DNA from: Halioglobus sp.
Lineage (GTDB): Bacteria; Pseudomonadota; Gammaproteobacteria; Pseudomonadales; Halieaceae
Length of the DNA stretch: 47,792 nt
Assembly (NCBI GenBank): GCA_002699145.1
Contig: PABK01000016.1
Location: forward strand, 1 to 47,792
Reading direction: 5' to 3'
The notes beneath the pieces are model-generated. The model had not been told where the DNA came from, ran no database searches, and saw only the letters and a list, made by a program, of their open reading frames with translations. Below are positions 31,626-39,868 of the stretch, piece by piece. Position 1 is the stretch's first letter. Each line of letters begins with the position of its first letter. The position numbers and the translations under genes are program-made.

Positions 31626-33881
31626 ATGTCTTGTAGCACGCAAAAAAACATAGCCGCAACTATATTAATTCTGGCCTGCGGAGCGCCCGCGGCCGCCCGG
31701 GACAACCCGCTGGTGCTCGAGGAGGTGATCGTTACAGCGCAGAAACGTGTTGAGACCCTCGCCGACACGCCGATGACGCTCAACGTGCTCAGCGGCGCAC
31801 AGATTGCCGATTCCGCCAGCTTCGGGCTGACCGACCTGGACAAACTGACCTCGGGGCTGGCGATCGAGGGCAGCGGCTTCGATGCCGACATCGCCACTCG
31901 CGGGCTGGGCACAGACCTCAACGCACCGATCTCGCCGCGCGTGACGACCTATGTCGACGGCGCCTATATCGACCAGCAACGCGGCCTGTTCAGCGGGCTG
32001 TACGACCTGCAGCAGGTGGAACTGCTGCGCGGACCCCAGGGTACGCTGTACGGGCGCACATCGCCGGCCGGCGCACTCACCGTGCGCACCCGCGATCCCA
32101 ATGTGCGCGAGGTGGAGGCGTCCATCCGCCAGAGCTTCACCGAACACGACGGTTCGAATACGCAGCTGGGGCTGTCCGTGCCCCTGGTGGAGAACGAGCT
32201 GGCCCTGCGCGTCGCCGGCCTCTACGACAGCAACGAGGACAGCGATGTAGAGAACCTTACGCTGGACCGGCAGAACGAGAACGAGACCACCGCCTGGCGC
32301 GCCACCCTGCTGTGGGAGCCCAACGACCGCCTGAACCTGCGCGTGTCCTACCACGATATCGAGGACAAGTTCGATATCGACCCGGTGGTCAAGGGCAATG
32401 GCATCGAATTCGACGACCGCGTCGCCGTGGCGGACTTCTCCTCGAAGCTGAAGAACGAGAGCGACTACACCATCGCCGAGCTGAACTACAACTTCAGCAA
32501 TGACTGGGTGGCGACCCTGGTGGCCAGCAGCCAGGACAACACGATCACCCGCTACTGGGACGACGACGCCTCGCCCGTGCAGGGCAGCGAGCAGACCGTG
32601 ATCTCCAAGGTCACCGGACTGGAGAACTACGAACTGCGCCTGGCCTCCCAGGGCAACGACGTCTGGGACTGGACCGCCGGCGTGTTCTACCAGGACTCGG
32701 ATTCGACGACCCCGGTTTTCGCCGACACCTACCGCGCCCTGGCGCCGGGGCTGACCCTGCTGGTCGAGACCACCGGCCCTGCGCTGATCAGTGGCGAGGT
32801 CTGGGCGTTGTTTTCCCATAACACGATTCACCTGAGCGAGAACGGCTCCCTCACCGTCGGACTGCGCTACAACGACGAACAGACCAGCGCGCAACAGACT
32901 TTCACCAACAATTTCTACATCGTCAACGAGGACGGTAGCCTCGGCCCGCCGACCACTGCCGAATTCGAGGGCATCCTGCCCGGGGACCAGGACCTGTCCG
33001 ACGACGCGTTCACCGGCACCCTGAAATACCAGTACCGCTTGCGCGACGACTTCATGGCCTACGCCAGCTACGACCGCGGCTGGCGGCGCGGCGCGGCCAA
33101 TGTGTCCGGACTGCCGCAGCCGCCGGTATTCGGCGCCTTCGACGCCGAGGACAGCGACAACATCGAGCTGGGCTTCAAGTGGGATATCCTCGCGGGCCGT
33201 GGCCTGTTCAACGCCGCGGTCTACTACCAGGTTTACTCGGACTTCCAGTACCAGGCCGAGTCCGTGGAGTTCCGCAACCCGGAGGGCGATGTCAGTCTCG
33301 CCTCGCCGGTGGTCAACGTGGACGAGGCCGAGTCCTACGGCGTGGATATGGATGTCACGGTGCTGCTGTCGCAGCACTGGCGCCTGGGCGCGGCGCTGAG
33401 CTACAACCAGGCCGAGTTGACCGATGCGCAGGACACCGCCTGCAGCTCCGACCAGCCCCTGGGTGACGCCGTGTTCGATTACAACACCTGCGATCTCAAC
33501 GGCGAGCGCGCCGGGCAGCTGCCCGAGTGGTCGGGCAATATCAACAGCGAGTACACGCGTCCGCTGGGTCACCTGGACAGCGAGTGGTACCTGCGCGGCC
33601 TGTTCAATGCCGAGAGCGAGTACTACTCCACCAGCGAGGGCGAGGACCTGGACAGCTATCTCGCACTGGACCTGTTCCTGGGCCTGCGCGAGGCGGCGGG
33701 TCGCTGGGACGCCAGCGTCTGGGTGAAGAATGTCTTCGATGAATCCGCGCAACTGAAAACCGAGCGCCGCGGCAGCGTGCCGGACTACGTCAACGGCGGC
33801 TCGATGGAGAGCGGCCTGGTCTGGGTGCGCCGCCAGTTGAACCCGCGCACCCTGGGCGTCACGCTGGCCTACAACTTCTGA
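31626..33881 (+). CDS. TonB-dependent receptor (751 aa)
   Basis: This is an outer-membrane active transporter. It has a signal peptide (AATILILACGAPAAA), then a TonB-box-like start of the mature protein (VLEEVIVTAQKR), a plug domain (about 40-160, with RGLGTD, YVDGAYIDQQRG and VELLRGPQGTLYGRTSPAGA) and a 22-strand barrel that ends in the terminal aromatic residue (LGVTLAYNF). It belongs to the iron-complex type of receptor common in marine gammaproteobacteria, where many members take up other substrates. ATG 31626 is preceded by AAGGTGAG. It is divergent from the Wzz-type gene. The substrate cannot be told from the sequence. Confidence 0.95.
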   Translation: MSCSTQKNIAATILILACGAPAAARDNPLVLEEVIVTAQKRVETLADTPMTLNVLSGAQIADSASFGLTDLDKLTSGLAIEGSGFDADIATRGLGTDLNAPISPRVTTYVDGAYIDQQRGLFSGLYDLQQVELLRGPQGTLYGRTSPAGALTVRTRDPNVREVEASIRQSFTEHDGSNTQLGLSVPLVENELALRVAGLYDSNEDSDVENLTLDRQNENETTAWRATLLWEPNDRLNLRVSYHDIEDKFDIDPVVKGNGIEFDDRVAVADFSSKLKNESDYTIAELNYNFSNDWVATLVASSQDNTITRYWDDDASPVQGSEQTVISKVTGLENYELRLASQGNDVWDWTAGVFYQDSDSTTPVFADTYRALAPGLTLLVETTGPALISGEVWALFSHNTIHLSENGSLTVGLRYNDEQTSAQQTFTNNFYIVNEDGSLGPPTTAEFEGILPGDQDLSDDAFTGTLKYQYRLRDDFMAYASYDRGWRRGAANVSGLPQPPVFGAFDAEDSDNIELGFKWDILAGRGLFNAAVYYQVYSDFQYQAESVEFRNPEGDVSLASPVVNVDEAESYGVDMDVTVLLSQHWRLGAALSYNQAELTDAQDTACSSDQPLGDAVFDYNTCDLNGERAGQLPEWSGNINSEYTRPLGHLDSEWYLRGLFNAESEYYSTSEGEDLDSYLALDLFLGLREAAGRWDASVWVKNVFDESAQLKTERRGSVPDYVNGGSMESGLVWVRRQLNPRTLGVTLAYNF

Positions 33882-33936
33882 GCGCAGCAGTTGGTCTATA
33901 GTACGGGCTCGGCAAACCGAGGCAGCGAGGAAGCGC

Positions 33937-34677
33937 ATGATCGACGTCCACTACTGGCCCACCCCCAACGGCAAGAAACTGACCATCCAGCTGGAGGAGA
34001 GTGGGGTCGACTACAACGTGGTGTACTGTGAAATCGGCCGCGGCGCGCAGTTCGAGGAGGACTTCCTGCGCATCAGCCCGAACAACCGCATGCCGGCGAT
34101 TGTCGATCACCAGCCCGCGGACGGCGGCGGGCCCCTGTCGGTGTTCGAATCGGGGGCCTGCATGCTCTATATCGCCGACAAGTGCGGCAGGTTCGGCGGC
34201 GACACACCGCGGCAGCGCTGGGAGGTCTGCCAGTGGCTGATGTGGCAGATGGCCAACCAGGGGCCGAAGTTCGGCGAACGCGGCCACTTCGCGCGGCTGA
34301 AGGACTCCCAGGGCGACCAGTCCTACGCGCTGAAGCGCTTCGACGATGAACTGCACCGCCTTTACGGGGTGTTGAACAACCGCCTGTACGACCGGCGCTA
34401 CCTGGCCGGTGACCACTACAGCATCGCGGACATGGCCTGTTACCCCTGGGTCGAGGGTTGGGAGGCGCAGGGCATCGACATCGACGAGTTCAGGTATTTC
34501 CGCCGCTGGTTCAACGAGTTGAGCCAGCGGCCGGCGCTGCAACGCGGGATGGCGGTGGGCAGCGAGCTGCGCCAGGACTACTCCTCCATGTCGGAGGAGG
34601 AGCGCAAGCGGGTGGTGACCCTGCTCTACAACCAGCGCGCCCGTCCGGCGCCGGACAGCGGCGGCATCGAGGAGTAG
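33937..34677 (+). CDS. Glutathione S-transferase, YfcG/Ure2-like (246 aa)
   Basis: The N-terminal thioredoxin-fold domain starts IDVHYWPTPNGKKLTIQLEE, with the Asn of TPNGKK typical of the Nu/YfcG class rather than a catalytic Tyr or Ser. NNRMPAIVD and FESGACMLYIADK follow, with the Glu-Ser glutathione contact. The C-terminal helical domain has WEVCQWLMWQMANQGPKFGE, YLAGDHYSIADMACYPWV and the terminal Arg-rich helix. Such enzymes show glutathione disulfide reductase or peroxidase activity. It lies 55 nt after the TonB receptor on the same strand, with an AGCGAGGAAGC site. Confidence 0.93.
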   Translation: MIDVHYWPTPNGKKLTIQLEESGVDYNVVYCEIGRGAQFEEDFLRISPNNRMPAIVDHQPADGGGPLSVFESGACMLYIADKCGRFGGDTPRQRWEVCQWLMWQMANQGPKFGERGHFARLKDSQGDQSYALKRFDDELHRLYGVLNNRLYDRRYLAGDHYSIADMACYPWVEGWEAQGIDIDEFRYFRRWFNELSQRPALQRGMAVGSELRQDYSSMSEEERKRVVTLLYNQRARPAPDSGGIEE

Positions 34678-34690
34678 CGCTGCGGGCTGG

Positions 34691-35398
34691 CTAGTCGCCG
34701 GCGCTGCCGCGCGCCGCTTGCGCCTGCAATCCCTCCATGCCGCCGCGCGGCTGCACGAACAGCCCCTCGGCGCTGGCGGTGCGCACCCCGTCGGCGTACA
34801 TCTCGGCGCTGATGTAGTTCTTGCGCCCCTCCGCCCGGTCGTAGCGACCTTCCAGCCGCAGTTCGGTGTTCAGCGGCGTGCGCTGGTGGTAGTTGACGTG
34901 CAGGTACGCGGTCATCCCCGGCCGTTTGCCGATGAACTGCGTCATGCCCAGGAACTGGTCGAAGATGGATGACACGACACCGCCGTGCACGCTGTTCGGG
35001 GGGCCCTCGTAGGTCCAGCCGCAGATACAGGAGCCGTAGGCGACCTCGTCCTCGATCCACATGTTCAGCGGCGGCGCCACCGGGTTGGCGCAGCCGGCCA
35101 GCGGGTTGAGCTCGTGGGAAACCTGGCCGAAGCTGCCGTGTTCGCCGCTGGCGGCCCAGGCGTGGCGGCCGAAGATGCGCGGCGCGTTCTGGAACTCGCC
35201 GGCGGTCTGCTCCAGTTGTGCCGCGATCCCGTGCATCTGCTCGACCGAGGGCGAGCTGGTCACCAGCACCTCGGTGAGCTGGCGCAGGGCGTCGGCCACG
35301 CGGCGTTTCGCCTGCCATTCGGCGTTGAAGGGGGGAGTGATGTCCTCGGAGGCAAAGGGGTTGGCCAGGTCCAGCCTGGAAATATCGATATCGCTCAT
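34691..35398 (-). CDS. PaaI-like hotdog thioesterase (235 aa)
   Basis: The C-terminal 130 residues form a hotdog thioesterase domain: WTYEGPPNSVHGGVVSSIFD with the catalytic-type His-Gly-Gly and Asp, followed by YLHVNYHQRTPLNTELRLEG and ISAEMYADG. An N-terminal helical extension of about 90 residues precedes it, making the protein longer than PaaI (about 140 residues) but similar to fused-type bacterial thioesterases. It would hydrolyse an acyl-CoA. I took ATG 35398 because upstream in-frame sequence looks non-coding. It converges with the GST gene. Confidence 0.85.
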   Translation of the reverse strand: MSDIDISRLDLANPFASEDITPPFNAEWQAKRRVADALRQLTEVLVTSSPSVEQMHGIAAQLEQTAGEFQNAPRIFGRHAWAASGEHGSFGQVSHELNPLAGCANPVAPPLNMWIEDEVAYGSCICGWTYEGPPNSVHGGVVSSIFDQFLGMTQFIGKRPGMTAYLHVNYHQRTPLNTELRLEGRYDRAEGRKNYISAEMYADGVRTASAEGLFVQPRGGMEGLQAQAARGSAGD

Positions 35399-35525
35399 GG
35401 GTTCGCTCGAGTTTGCCAGCGTGTTTGCAGGCTCTATTCTACCGTATATGGCCTGAACCCGCCGCGCGGGTGAACCGCGCCGGGTCCGCGGGCGTACACC
35501 CGGTGTATCAGCCGGACAACGCGGA

Positions 35526-36986
35526 ATGAGTATGGACAAGACATTGACGCTCGACGAGCAGATCGAGGTGGACCGCCCCCTGCGGGAGGTCTACGCCTAC
35601 ATCGCGGAATTTTCCCGCATCCAGGAATGGGACCCCGGCGTCGCCCGCGGGGTCAAGCTGACCCCGGGCAGCCCCGCCGTGGGCAGCGAGTACCGCATCG
35701 ACATGAAGGCGGGGTTTTCCCTGCACTACCGTATCGTCGAGCTGGAGCCCTGCGCGCGCATGCGCATGGAGGTGGATTCGAAGGTGTTCACCGCGCGCGA
35801 GGAAATCCGCTTCGCCGCGCTCAAGGGCGGCGGCACCCGCGTGCGCTACATCGCAGAGTTCACCTTCCCGGCGCCCCTGGCGGCGGCGAACAAGGCGTAT
35901 CCCGCGGCCATGGAGCGCGTCGGCAAGAGCACCATGCGGGGCCTGCAGGCGGCCCTGGAGGACGATTTCGACGCGCCCGAGCAATCGGCGCTCGTCGCGC
36001 TGTCCGACCGGCTGGTGCTGCCCGGCATCTGGCGTTTCACCCGCCTGGGGTACAAGGCCTCGCGCCGGCACTGGAAGCCGGTGTCCGCGTACCTGGGCGA
36101 CAGCCATGTCGTGATCACCGGCGCCACCTCGGGACTGGGACTGGCCGCCGCGCAGGGCCTGGCCGACATGGGCGCACGTCTGACCCTGGTCGCCCGCGAC
36201 GCTGACAAGGCCGCCGCGGTGGCCGCGGATATCGCCAGGCAGAGCGGCAACGCGTCCATCGCGGTGGAGATCTGCGACCTGTCGATCATGGCGCAGGTCC
36301 ACGCGCTGGCGGAGCGCCTGTTGCAGGCCGGCGAGCCGGTGCACGCGCTGGTCAACAATGCCGGGGCCCTGTTCAATCCGCGGCAGCTGACCAGCGAGGG
36401 CTTCGAGGCGAGTTTCGCCCTGCTCCTGCTCGGCCCCTACATTCTCACCGAGCGCCTGCAACCCCTGCTGGCGCAGGCCGGCGACGCGCGCGTGGTCAAC
36501 GTGTTGTCCGGCGGTATGTACTCGCAAAAAATCCGCGTGCGCGACCTGCAGTCCGAACGCGGCGAGTACTCGGGCGCGGTGGCCTACGCCCGGGCGAAGC
36601 GCGGCTTGATGATTCTTACCGAGGAGTGGGCTCAGGCGTGGGCCGACGCGGGCATCGTCGTCAACGCCATGCACCCGGGCTGGGCCGATACGCCCGGGGT
36701 GGAGAGTTCCCTGCCGGGCTTCTACCGCCTGACGCGCCCCCTGTTGCGCAGCCCCGAAGAGGGTGCGGACACGGCGGTGTGGCTGGCCGCGTCCACCGAG
36801 GCGGGGAAGGTTTCCGGGGAGTTCTGGCTGGACCGGGAGATTCACCCCAGCCACCTGTCCGGGCGCACCCGCGAGACTCCCGAGGAGCGCGCGCAGTTGT
36901 TGCAGGTGCTGGAGGAGTTGCGGCAGTCGACCGCTGTAAAGCCTGCAGCGAGCGGGCCGCGCGGCAAAAAGGCGCGGCGGAGCTGA
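35526..36986 (+). CDS. SRPBCC-SDR fusion oxidoreductase (486 aa)
   Basis: Two domains lie in one chain. Residues 5-145 are an SRPBCC/polyketide-cyclase-like START-fold ligand-binding domain (EQIEVDRPLREVYAYIAEFS, then EWDPGV). After a linker (150-190), residues 192-450 are a short-chain dehydrogenase with nucleotide motif GATSGLG (199-205), NNAG (277-280), and catalytic Ser328, Tyr354 and Lys358 (YARAK). The START domain probably presents a hydrophobic substrate to the reductase or confers lipid binding. The C-terminus is basic (PRGKKARRS). It is divergent from the thioesterase gene with 127 bp between. Substrate unknown. Confidence 0.88.
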   Translation: MSMDKTLTLDEQIEVDRPLREVYAYIAEFSRIQEWDPGVARGVKLTPGSPAVGSEYRIDMKAGFSLHYRIVELEPCARMRMEVDSKVFTAREEIRFAALKGGGTRVRYIAEFTFPAPLAAANKAYPAAMERVGKSTMRGLQAALEDDFDAPEQSALVALSDRLVLPGIWRFTRLGYKASRRHWKPVSAYLGDSHVVITGATSGLGLAAAQGLADMGARLTLVARDADKAAAVAADIARQSGNASIAVEICDLSIMAQVHALAERLLQAGEPVHALVNNAGALFNPRQLTSEGFEASFALLLLGPYILTERLQPLLAQAGDARVVNVLSGGMYSQKIRVRDLQSERGEYSGAVAYARAKRGLMILTEEWAQAWADAGIVVNAMHPGWADTPGVESSLPGFYRLTRPLLRSPEEGADTAVWLAASTEAGKVSGEFWLDREIHPSHLSGRTRETPEERAQLLQVLEELRQSTAVKPAASGPRGKKARRS

Positions 36987-36989
36987 GGA

Positions 36990-37577
36990 TCAGTCGCGCG
37001 GCGCGTCGCGCAGGCGCAGCAGTGGCGCGCTGCTGTCGAGGAGCTGGCGCAAGGCCTGTTGCGGCGGCGAGGAGAGGTCCAGCGACGCAGCCAGGGAGGA
37101 GGCCAGCAGGCGACGGTAGTAGGGCAGGTGGGCGACGAAACGCGGCAGGTGGGCCGCGACATCGTCCTGTTCGTGGAGCGCACTGGTAAAGGCGTCGACG
37201 AAAGCCTGCAGCTTGTCCGTGACCTGCGGTGCGTCGGCGAGATCGTCGAAACGCACCTCCCAGGTCATGTCCGGACGCAGTGCGCAGGCGGCGACGAAGT
37301 CTCCGGGCAGGTTCTGGCCCCACTCCTGCGGCGCCACCAGCGACAGCATCCAGCCCTGTTCCCGTGAGTACAGGTAATATGTCCTGCCCACGACCGGGCG
37401 AAAATCGAAGCGCGCCGCGAGCACCAGCGACGATACGCAGTAGTCGCGAAAAAACTCCACCGGCGTCTTGCGTCGCACGCCGGCGGCGCTGAAGTCGCCC
37501 AGGTCGCGCAGCGTGGGCAGGTTGCCCTTGCCCTGCGGGTTGGGATTCTTGTCGCGGTTGGCCGCGGTGACATGCAT
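36990..37577 (-). CDS. DUF2452 family protein (195 aa)
   Basis: The N-terminal motif NPNPQGKGNLPTLRDLGDF is that of DUF2452 proteins, small cytoplasmic proteins of unknown function in gammaproteobacteria. Later parts include YYLYSREQGWMLSLVAPQEW and WEVRFDDLADAPQV. No catalytic motif or TM is seen. It converges with the SRPBCC-SDR gene, leaving a 3-nt gap, and is 41 nt downstream of the glutathione peroxidase gene on the same strand, so the two could form an operon. Confidence 0.8.
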   Translation of the reverse strand: MHVTAANRDKNPNPQGKGNLPTLRDLGDFSAAGVRRKTPVEFFRDYCVSSLVLAARFDFRPVVGRTYYLYSREQGWMLSLVAPQEWGQNLPGDFVAACALRPDMTWEVRFDDLADAPQVTDKLQAFVDAFTSALHEQDDVAAHLPRFVAHLPYYRRLLASSLAASLDLSSPPQQALRQLLDSSAPLLRLRDAPRD

Positions 37578-37618
37578 GGCGTAGAGCCGCAGCGGGACGC
37601 GCGCGAACGCGGCGCCGG

Positions 37619-38149
37619 CTACAGCACCTCCTCGATGGCGGTTTTCAGGTCGTCGTCATCTGGGCGCGTACGGCTGCCGAAGTGGGCGGTGACCCTGCCC
37701 TGGCGATCGACGACGTACTTGTTGAAATTCCAGCCCGGCGCCTGCGCCTGCCGCGCCAGTTCGCTGAACACGCCGTTGGCCTCGTCACCGCGCACATGGC
37801 TGGGCGCCAGCATGGTGAAGGTGACGCCGTAGTTGACGTAACAGATCTGCGCCGCGGTCTCCTCGTCCTTCGCCGCCTGTTTGAAGTCGTCGCTGGCGAA
37901 ACCGATCACCGTGAGGCCGCGCTCCTTGTACTGCTGGTTGAGCGCTTCCAGTCCCGCGAACTGCGAGGTGAAGCCACAGTGACTGGCCGTGTTGACGATG
38001 AGCAGGGGGCCGTCCGCCGCTGCCTCGCACAGGTTGACGGTCTGTTGCGAATGCAGCTTGCGCATCTCGACATCGAGGTAGTCGGGGCAGGCTGTCGCCT
38101 GGCTCGCCGCGAGCAGTGCGACGGCGGCGATGTAATGCTGGTGGGGCAT
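37619..38149 (-). CDS. Exported glutathione-peroxidase-like protein (176 aa)
   Basis: This is a thioredoxin-fold peroxidase of the GPx family with a cleavable signal peptide (IAAVALLAASQATAC), so it acts in the periplasm. The peroxidatic Cys is Cys58 in VNTASHCGFTSQFAGLE, and WNFNKYVVDRQG holds the catalytic Trp and Asn. The usual Gln of the NQF motif is replaced: the region reads GFASDDFKQAAKDEE, a variant seen in a bacterial subgroup. ATG 38149 has GGAG upstream. It probably reduces peroxides using thioredoxin or glutathione. Confidence 0.9.
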   Translation of the reverse strand: MPHQHYIAAVALLAASQATACPDYLDVEMRKLHSQQTVNLCEAAADGPLLIVNTASHCGFTSQFAGLEALNQQYKERGLTVIGFASDDFKQAAKDEETAAQICYVNYGVTFTMLAPSHVRGDEANGVFSELARQAQAPGWNFNKYVVDRQGRVTAHFGSRTRPDDDDLKTAIEEVL

Positions 38150-38206
38150 GCTGGTCTCCACTGGTTGTTGTTGGATACGCCGCTGCGCGCCGGGCGGATC
38201 AGGGCG

Positions 38207-39262
38207 TCAGCGGATGTGCCGCAACAGGAACGAGGTCAGGCCCTCCCCGGAGGGGTCGGCCAGCAGGTACTCCTCGTCGTCGACATAGGCCACGCTGTGC
38301 AGGCCCACCTCGTCCGCGCGCGCCTTCACGGCCAGGGCGTGCACGCCGTGGTGCAGGAACAGGTTCAGCGGGTCGCCGAAGCCGGTGTCGAAGTTGTGCA
38401 CGTAGATCGGCGCGTCGCCGGCGTCCATCAGGCCGAGCATATCGACATTGGCGCGGTAGGCGGCGTTATCCGCGCTGAATATGTCCTCCACGCTGGCGAC
38501 GCCGAGAAACGTCAGCAGGTAGTTGGTCGCGCCCAGCCCGGCGGCGATGGTCGGCACGTCGGTGCCGCCGAGCAGGTCGGCGAAGGGCAGGGTGATCGGC
38601 AGCAGGATGTCCTCCCACAGCAGCAGGTCGTAGGTCGCCTGGGTGGCCAGTGCGCCGACGGCGCTGACGCGGGTGGATTCGCGCAGCACCGGGTCGGGGT
38701 TGCCCGGGTCCGCCAGGTCGTCGTGATTGCCCAGCCACAGGCTGGCGCCGGCGCCGGCGGAGGCGCCGTACAGTGCGACGCGCTGCGGGTCGATGCCCAG
38801 GGACGCGTGGTGATAGCGCATGAACTGCAGCGCCCGGGCGGCGTCCTGCAGCGAGGTGAGAACGCCGCCCTGGTTCACCGCCGGGGTGGTGTCCTGGTCC
38901 GCGCCAGGCACGTCCAGCAGCGTGTAGTTGATCGCGGCGTGGGCGACACAGGCCTGCAGGAACTCGCGGATGTAATCGGCGCTGGCGGAGTCCTTGTCGC
39001 CGCCGGTGAAGCCGCCGCCGTGAATCCAGATGACCAGCGCCGTGGGCCCGTCGCAGTCGGGCAGGTAGATATCGAACAGGTTGCGCTCGGCCGGGCCGTA
39101 GCGCACGTCCTGCGCGTAGCTGGCGCCGGTGCCGCCGAGGTCGATGGGGGCACTGCTGAAATCCAGCAGCAGGACAGGCCGTGGCGTGCCGTCGCTGCCG
39201 TCACTGCAGGCGGCCAGGCACAGCAGTAACAGCGGCAGGACGAGAATGCGTGGGGAGGGCAT
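38207..39262 (-). CDS. Lipoprotein alpha/beta hydrolase, carboxylesterase-like (351 aa)
   Basis: A lipoprotein signal with lipobox LAAC (Cys19) precedes an esterase/lipase fold of the HSL or BD-FAE type. The oxyanion-hole motif is IWIHGGGFTGGDKDS and the nucleophile elbow is YGASAGAGASLW with Ser in GASAG. The catalytic Asp and His lie later (candidate His in LFLHHGVHAL). The protein is probably anchored to the outer or inner membrane and hydrolyses an ester outside the cytoplasm. It is 57 nt upstream of the peroxidase gene on the same strand. The gene is divergent from the GFA-family gene. Confidence 0.88.
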   Translation of the reverse strand: MPSPRILVLPLLLLCLAACSDGSDGTPRPVLLLDFSSAPIDLGGTGASYAQDVRYGPAERNLFDIYLPDCDGPTALVIWIHGGGFTGGDKDSASADYIREFLQACVAHAAINYTLLDVPGADQDTTPAVNQGGVLTSLQDAARALQFMRYHHASLGIDPQRVALYGASAGAGASLWLGNHDDLADPGNPDPVLRESTRVSAVGALATQATYDLLLWEDILLPITLPFADLLGGTDVPTIAAGLGATNYLLTFLGVASVEDIFSADNAAYRANVDMLGLMDAGDAPIYVHNFDTGFGDPLNLFLHHGVHALAVKARADEVGLHSVAYVDDEEYLLADPSGEGLTSFLLRHIR

Positions 39263-39426
39263 GCGGGTTCACCATGTTGTAATGTTTGGCGGAAACATAG
39301 CACAACCGGCCGCGAGCTTCCCGCCGCCGCTGGCGTCCCCGCGCGCAAGCGCTAAGATGGGATGACTTGCTACTTGTCGCGCTGTCGCGGCCGGGGCGCG
39401 GTGACACCACGAACGGGAGTACGACC

Positions 39427-39837
39427 ATGACGATAAGCGGAGGCTGCTATTGCGGCGCGGTGCGTTACGAGGCGCAGGGGGAACCACTGATGCGCGGCCT
39501 GTGCCACTGCCGCGAATGCCAGTACATCACCGGCGGCGGGGCCAATGTCGCCATGGCCGTACCGGCGCCCGGCTTCAGTTACAGCAAGGGTTCGCCCAGG
39601 GCGTTCGCCCGCGACGACCTGGACAGCCCGGTGACGCGCGAGTTCTGCGCCGACTGCGGCACGCACCTGGTCAGCCGTCCGCCGGCCCTGCCCGACATGG
39701 TAATCCTCAAGGCGGGCACGCTGGATGACCCGGCCGTCTACGGCGCGCCGGAGATGGCCTTCTATTGCTGTGAGAAGCAGCCCTACCACTACCTGCCCGA
39801 CGGCCTGCCGACCTTCGAGCGCTTCCCCGGCGAATAA
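39427..39837 (+). CDS. GFA/CENP-V family zinc-binding protein (136 aa)
   Basis: This is a GFA (glutathione-dependent formaldehyde-activating enzyme) family protein with the full cysteine set: GGCYCGAVRYEA, GLCHCRECQ and FCADCGTHLVSR. These bind two zinc ions in a beta-tent fold. Typical GFA members act on glutathione adducts, but most are uncharacterised. The length of 136 residues is standard. ATG 39427 has GGGAG at 39415-39419. It ends 31 nt before the convergent glycosyltransferase gene. Confidence 0.93.
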   Translation: MTISGGCYCGAVRYEAQGEPLMRGLCHCRECQYITGGGANVAMAVPAPGFSYSKGSPRAFARDDLDSPVTREFCADCGTHLVSRPPALPDMVILKAGTLDDPAVYGAPEMAFYCCEKQPYHYLPDGLPTFERFPGE

Positions 39838-39868
39838 CGCGGCGCGCCAGGGGTGGCTGCGGCGGCGG

